Assembly (NCBI RefSeq): GCF_900103225.1
Contig: NZ_FNJH01000010.1
Location: 1 to 64,000 of the forward strand
Length of the DNA stretch: 64,000 nt
DNA from: Pseudomonas congelans
GTDB taxonomy: Bacteria > Pseudomonadota > Gammaproteobacteria > Pseudomonadales > Pseudomonadaceae
Direction of reading: 5' to 3'
Both the position numbers and the translations under genes were made by a program. Shown piece by piece: positions 60,208-64,000 of the stretch. The notes beneath the pieces are model-generated. The model was not told the origin of the DNA. It ran no database searches and worked only from the letters and a program-made list of their open reading frames with translations. Each line of letters starts with the position of its first letter. The stretch's first letter is position 1.

Positions 60208-61554
60208 ATGCTCCTTAGATTCGGTACCTCCAACCATCTGTCAGTGCGCGAATATCAAGAACTTTCCTTGGTCGCTACGCCGTTGAAAGGATCCTTGGAA
60301 GGCCTGCTGCAGTCCTCTGACACGGCTGATCAGAGCAAAGCTTTCAGCACTGTTCCAGTCGTAGCTATATACGGCGCAAACGCAGCTGGCAAATCGACGA
60401 TTTTGCGTGCATTAGAGTTTTTTGTCACAGCGATCAAAGAGTCACAAAACGGAAGTTCATCGCGTCAAGGCACTCCTTATCAACCCTTCCTTTTGGATGA
60501 AAATTCCCGAAACAGCGTATCCCGATACGATGCCGATTTCGTTATCGATGGAATTAGGTATCACTACGGTTTTACCCTCGATGGTAAAATAGTACACAGC
60601 GAATGGCTGTTCTCATTTCCTGCTGGTAGCCAAAGACAAGTTAGAAGCATTCTCTTCCATCGTGACGCGGCAGATGAAAGCTCATTCTACTTTGGAAAAA
60701 GTTTGAAGGGCGACAACAAACGGATATCAAAACTAACAAGAAACAACAGTTTATTCTTATCATCCGCGGCGCAAAACGCGCACTCACAGCTTTCAAAAAT
60801 ATATGATTATTTCTCTATAGGCTTCTCTCAACGCCTCGAGACAGTTTCAGACAACGCCTCCATTAGCGAACAAATGTTTGCTTATTTTGGAGCAGATAAA
60901 GCGCAGCGAAAACGCGCAATGAATTTTATGCAGGCTGCAGATATAGGGATAGCGGACGTAGAGTTCTCTAAGAAAGCTCCTGGAAAGAAAACCCAGCTCT
61001 TAATACAAGAGTTTGAGAATATTTTTACCAAACATTTTTCGGACTTTTCGTTTCCTGAATCGTACGAAACAAACGAAGCAAAAATTTTACACTATGGCGA
61101 ATACGCGAAGTACTACCCCATTGCTTTAGAATATGAAAGCTCTGGAACCAAAGCATTATTACAAATACTCGGCCCAGTGTTCACCAAGCTTGAAAATGGT
61201 GGAACACTAATAGTTGATGAACTAAATATTGCACTACACCCGCTAGTCTCTCACGAACTTATAAAGCTTTTTTCAAGCCCCGAGACCAACCCTGGCCGTG
61301 CACAGCTAATTTTCACCACGCACGACACCAATATCCTTACCTCCGGACTGCTCAGAAGAGATCAGATATGGTTTGTGGAGAAAGATGGGACTGGAAGTAC
61401 TTGTCTTTACCCTCTAAGCTCAATAAAAATTCGTCAAAATGACAACTTTGAAAAAGGATACATTGAGGGGCGATTCGGAGCTATACCAATGTTTGGCCTT
61501 AACAAATACAATTACAAAAACCTAGACTCTCTTTCAAAAGAAGGAGACAAGTAA
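60208..61554 (+). CDS. AAA family ATPase of a RloA/AbiL-type defence module
   Basis: A 448-residue ABC/SMC-type ATPase (AAA_21). N-terminal start LLRFGTSNHLSVREYQELSL, Walker A GANAAGKST at 56-64, a middle alpha/coiled region, an ABC-like signature area YESSGTKALLQILGPVFTKL, Walker B GGTLIVDELNIALHP, and the H-switch FTTHDTNILTSG. This pattern matches RloA/AbiLi ATPases paired with RloB. Such pairs sense phage and activate a nuclease-like partner. TGAGG lies 5 bases before ATG 60208; a longer frame from 60127 is less likely. The gene is AT-rich with codons (ATA, TTA, AGA) unlike the core genes, indicating transfer. Confidence 0.85.
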   Translation: MLLRFGTSNHLSVREYQELSLVATPLKGSLEGLLQSSDTADQSKAFSTVPVVAIYGANAAGKSTILRALEFFVTAIKESQNGSSSRQGTPYQPFLLDENSRNSVSRYDADFVIDGIRYHYGFTLDGKIVHSEWLFSFPAGSQRQVRSILFHRDAADESSFYFGKSLKGDNKRISKLTRNNSLFLSSAAQNAHSQLSKIYDYFSIGFSQRLETVSDNASISEQMFAYFGADKAQRKRAMNFMQAADIGIADVEFSKKAPGKKTQLLIQEFENIFTKHFSDFSFPESYETNEAKILHYGEYAKYYPIALEYESSGTKALLQILGPVFTKLENGGTLIVDELNIALHPLVSHELIKLFSSPETNPGRAQLIFTTHDTNILTSGLLRRDQIWFVEKDGTGSTCLYPLSSIKIRQNDNFEKGYIEGRFGAIPMFGLNKYNYKNLDSLSKEGDK

Positions 61555-61556
61555 AC

Positions 61557-62234
61557 ATGGCTCGAAATATACCGCCCGCGCCATCGCTCAAGAGAAAAAC
61601 TGACGTAGTTGATCCAAAAGTAGAGATATATATTGTATGCGAGGGAAAAAATACAGAGCCAAAATATTTTGAAGACTGCGCTGATTATTATGGAAACGGG
61701 CTAGTCAAGGTAAAGCCATTGCGCGGGGCGGGCGTCCCTATGACTATAGTTCAAACGGCAAAAGAACTTAAAGAGGAACTTATAGCTGCTCGAAGTGGGA
61801 AAAAAGCCAAAAACAGTTTCGACCATTGTTTTAGAGTGTGGGCAGTATTTGATAAAGATGAGCACCCTGAAATTGATCGAGCTTTAGCTATAGCTCTCGA
61901 GAGCAAGATCGACGTAGGCTTTTCAAATCCCTGCTTTGAACTATGGCCGTTGCTGCATCTAACTGCTTATGGTGGACAGGATGGCAGACATCCACTACAA
62001 AAGCGTTTGAAAAAAGAAATGCCAAATTATGATCATGACAGTGAAGCAATAGTTGACTTCGGACAGATAAAAGACAGTTTCCCAATAGCGCTTGATAGAG
62101 CTAAAGCGCTATTGGATGCGCGAGCGTCCGAACAGTGCATACACGGCTGTCCATCAACTACTGTCGGAAGTCTGGTTGAAAAGATCATCCAGAACGGTAA
62201 GAAATGGGCATCAAGGGTGAATACTGTTAAGTAG
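61557..62234 (+). CDS. rloB: RloB family protein (Toprim-like nuclease partner)
   Basis: A 225-residue protein with the RloB motifs: VEIYIVCEGKNTEPKYFEDC near residue 21 (Toprim-like glutamate), FRVWAVFDKDEHPEIDRALA (acidic DxD-like site), and FSNPCFELWPLLHLTAYGGQ. These match AbiLii/RloB proteins predicted to cut nucleic acid when released or activated by the ATPase. It starts two bases after the ATPase stop with AAGGAG upstream, so the two are one operon. Its 3' end overlaps the convergent baseplate gene by 8 bases. AT-rich like its partner. Confidence 0.87.
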   Translation: MARNIPPAPSLKRKTDVVDPKVEIYIVCEGKNTEPKYFEDCADYYGNGLVKVKPLRGAGVPMTIVQTAKELKEELIAARSGKKAKNSFDHCFRVWAVFDKDEHPEIDRALAIALESKIDVGFSNPCFELWPLLHLTAYGGQDGRHPLQKRLKKEMPNYDHDSEAIVDFGQIKDSFPIALDRAKALLDARASEQCIHGCPSTTVGSLVEKIIQNGKKWASRVNTVK

Positions 62235-63201
62235 TCACAGACTTGAGATCTTTAAGCAACTTGCCTGATCTCACTCCGATGGAGCTGAATACCTCGGCAT
62301 TTACTGGGGGGTCGCCGGCCCTTGGATGAACATGCGCTGCTATCTGGCCACTCATCTGTTCAAGCAGGTCTAACGTGTCGCAAAGGACCTGAAAAATGTT
62401 TATGTTGCCTGACCCAACCCAGTTTTTTGGAGCCTGCAGACGCTGGCCCTTGCTAGTGATGCTCTCGCGTAAACCCTGAATCCGTTCATGCATGTCGCCA
62501 CCCACTGTGGCGTTGTGCTTCTGCCCGACAACCAGGTTCAGATCCCGACCAGTAGCCTGATGCATGTCATCCACTGCCGCCAGGCTCGCGGATCCGCCGG
62601 ACAGCAGCTTGAGCGCTCCCAGGGCCTCGATCTTCTTCACGCCACCCACTGATTCAGTCGAATGGTCGTCCACTGTCCTGGTGTGGCTCTGGAAGCTTTC
62701 GGTGTTCGTCATGGCGTCGACTTCCCGCTCGATCGCCTGGTCCTGGATCTTGCCGTCGGTCTTGCGCAGCCAGTTGCCATCCGCGTCGACGCGCTGCTGC
62801 ACTGCGTCACTGTGCTGCCACACCTGGTCGCCCTTTGGGACCTTCGGCAATGTCAGGCCGTGGGGCAAGATAGTTTGAATATAGGGCTTGTGCGGCAGGC
62901 CATAAGCGAAGCACACCACCACGCTGGTGCCCTCCTCCGGAAAAGCAAAGAAACCCATTTCATCACCGCCTACCGGCATTGGCAGCGGCACACCGGCCAG
63001 TACCGGCAGCGCTGTATCAATCTCGCCGTCCGGCCCCATCACCTGCAGGTCGACCGAGAAGCGCGGGCGGAAGTCGTCACACAGTCCAGCGCTGGCCGGC
63101 GCATCCGCCACGGCCACCACCTTGGCGAAGCGCGGCAGGTGATAGCCGCCAGTGAGTTCGGGGAATTGTCGCTCTACGCTGCGCTTGATTGCGTCGTCCA
63201 T
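62227..63201 (-). CDS. Phage baseplate assembly protein V / spike-like protein
   Basis: A 324-residue phage tail protein. After a short N terminus it has the gpV/VgrG OB-fold region (RFSVDLQVMGPDGEIDTALP, FAFPEEGTSVVVCFAYGLPH with KPYIQTILPHGLTLP), then a helical/repeat stretch (AIEREVDAMTNTESFQSHTR; VVGQKHNATVGGDMHERIQG) like the beta-helix shaft of tail spikes. A C-terminal helical part HVHPRAGDPPVNAEVFSSIG ends it. It would form the membrane-piercing tip of a contractile tail. It overlaps the preceding hub gene by 28 bases. Confidence 0.8.
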   Translation of the reverse strand: MDDAIKRSVERQFPELTGGYHLPRFAKVVAVADAPASAGLCDDFRPRFSVDLQVMGPDGEIDTALPVLAGVPLPMPVGGDEMGFFAFPEEGTSVVVCFAYGLPHKPYIQTILPHGLTLPKVPKGDQVWQHSDAVQQRVDADGNWLRKTDGKIQDQAIEREVDAMTNTESFQSHTRTVDDHSTESVGGVKKIEALGALKLLSGGSASLAAVDDMHQATGRDLNLVVGQKHNATVGGDMHERIQGLRESITSKGQRLQAPKNWVGSGNINIFQVLCDTLDLLEQMSGQIAAHVHPRAGDPPVNAEVFSSIGVRSGKLLKDLKSVTT

Positions 63202-63884
63202 TTGATAGCCATCTGTGTGCCGGCCAGCGTCACGTTCGTGATCCGCTCGCCCTGGTTGATTGATACGCCTGGTCGCAGGCCTGGTAAGGCCGCGATCATC
63301 GCGCTCTGGCTGCCCTGATAACCGTCGAAAAGGTTAACCGGCAACTGCAACGGCGACCGAGCGCCGAAGAAACTGTCAGCCCAGGCACCGACGTAGATCT
63401 CGCCGTCACCCTGTTGCTGCCAGATAAAGTCCTTGATGCCGAACACTCGCGCCATGCTGTCCAGCGCTTGGTATCCAGCGGCCAGGTTGTAGAAAAACGG
63501 CGTCTTGACGCGTGTGTAGGCCTGATCCGGAACCCGGAAACGCAGGCCGGTCTTGCTGCCGATATCGGCCAGTACCGCGCGCAGATCTACATGGCGCAGG
63601 TTCATGGGCAACGGGTTGGCCAGCACCGCAGCTAACTCGCGACACAGCACCACCTGCTCGATGCCGTTGGTGGCAGTGCAACGCTCGACATAGCCAATGA
63701 AATGACGCTGCAGGACCGCTTCGTTGTAGCCGATATCGAAGGTGACCAAACCTTTGACGGTGGCACCTGCCTTGATCGTGAACGTGGCGCGTCCCGGACT
63801 CTTGAGGTCCAGACGAACATCGTCATTGATCAGCGGCATGGTCACGCCGCCGATCGTCACCACCTTGTGCAGCTTCATGCTCAT
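63174..63884 (-). CDS. Phage baseplate hub / tail protein
   Basis: A 236-residue protein: VTIGGVTMPLINDDVRLDLK, then GRATFTIKAGATVKGLVTFD and a segment EQVVLCRELAAVLANPLPMN, NLRHVDLRAVLADIGSKTGL. The pattern resembles the N-terminal part of gpD/gp27-type baseplate hub proteins (GpD normally longer), expected directly before a gpV-type spike. ATG 63884 overlaps the stop of the upstream gene (ATGA). Family assignment is from context as much as sequence. Confidence 0.65.
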   Translation of the reverse strand: MSMKLHKVVTIGGVTMPLINDDVRLDLKSPGRATFTIKAGATVKGLVTFDIGYNEAVLQRHFIGYVERCTATNGIEQVVLCRELAAVLANPLPMNLRHVDLRAVLADIGSKTGLRFRVPDQAYTRVKTPFFYNLAAGYQALDSMARVFGIKDFIWQQQGDGEIYVGAWADSFFGARSPLQLPVNLFDGYQGSQSAMIAALPGLRPGVSINQGERITNVTLAGTQMAIKWTTQSSAA

Positions 63885-64000
63885 GGCGTGCCGCCCAGGT
63901 AGGTGTCCACCTTCTTGAGCACCGCTTCAAAGCCTGTCAGCTCTTCAGGCGTGGCCGATCCGCTGCCTGCAACACCGTCACCTGGTGCTGACTGCGACGT
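63881..64000 (-). CDS. Partial phage tail-region gene (3' end only)
   Basis: The last 39 codons of a minus-strand gene are in the window, ending ATPEELTGFEAVLKKVDTYL-GGTP with stop TGA at 63881-63883. It overlaps the hub gene start by four bases, so it belongs to the same tail operon. The fragment is too short to name a family. Confidence 0.6.
   Translation of the reverse strand, partial: TSQSAPGDGVAGSGSATPEELTGFEAVLKKVDTYLGGTP

Overview
The window looks like chromosome of the Pseudomonas syringae group. The evidence is high-GC coding sequence, many Pseudomonas-style REP repeats, and gene order that (from memory of P. aeruginosa PAO1) follows two conserved blocks: PA0291-PA0310 (oprE, spu polyamine genes, PA0305 acylase) and PA5126-PA5156 (trmL, secB, gpmI, envC, ctpA, his genes, a basic amino-acid ABC transporter). 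No database search was possible; family names rest on motifs, lengths and neighbours.

Region 1 (1-16.7 kb): small envelope proteins, a 2OG-Fe(II) oxygenase and an alpha/beta hydrolase, then a HacB-like N-terminal nucleophile acylase. The minus-strand operon spuB-spuC-spuD-spuE-spuF-spuG-spuH follows, with spuI divergent from it. Together these import polyamines (SpuDEFGH), gamma-glutamylate them (SpuB/SpuI) and transaminate them (SpuC). The amidotransferase gene spuA, expected between spuI and spuB, is absent. Region 2 (16.7-24.5 kb): an extraordinary 52-base C homopolymer, a TetR regulator, a short Rhs-core protein with an orphan C-terminal domain, a sulfonate-uptake operon ssuA-ssuC-ssuB-ssuF that has lost ssuE and ssuD, the 1-Cys peroxiredoxin LsfA and an OprD/OprE-type porin.

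Region 3 (24.5-36 kb): a long intergenic region holding a near-perfect sigma-54 promoter, NtrC-like sites upstream and a short terminated transcript, probably the nitrogen-regulated sRNA NrsZ. It is followed by trmL, secB, grxC, a rhodanese-like protein, gpmI, envC, ctpA, a divergent polysaccharide deacetylase, a secreted trypsin-like protein and a periplasmic binding protein. Region 4 (36-56.2 kb): hisB-hisH-(DUF2164)-hisA-hisF, an aromatic aminotransferase, an OFA-family transporter, asmA, mutY-yggX, tRNA-Phe next to an orphan ParD-like antitoxin, a small lipoprotein, a BdlA-like soluble chemoreceptor, gabP and a four-gene polar amino-acid ABC transporter.

Region 5 (56.2-64 kb): a DUF6124 gene behind a large, highly structured leader, a membrane-anchored J-domain protein and tRNA-Thr(UGU). 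After the tRNA the DNA becomes AT-rich and accessory: a MITE-like palindromic element, a two-gene RloA/RloB-type (AbiL-like) phage-defence module, and, converging on it with an 8-bp overlap, phage tail baseplate genes that run off the end. This looks like a prophage or phage-remnant carrying a defence cargo next to a tRNA.
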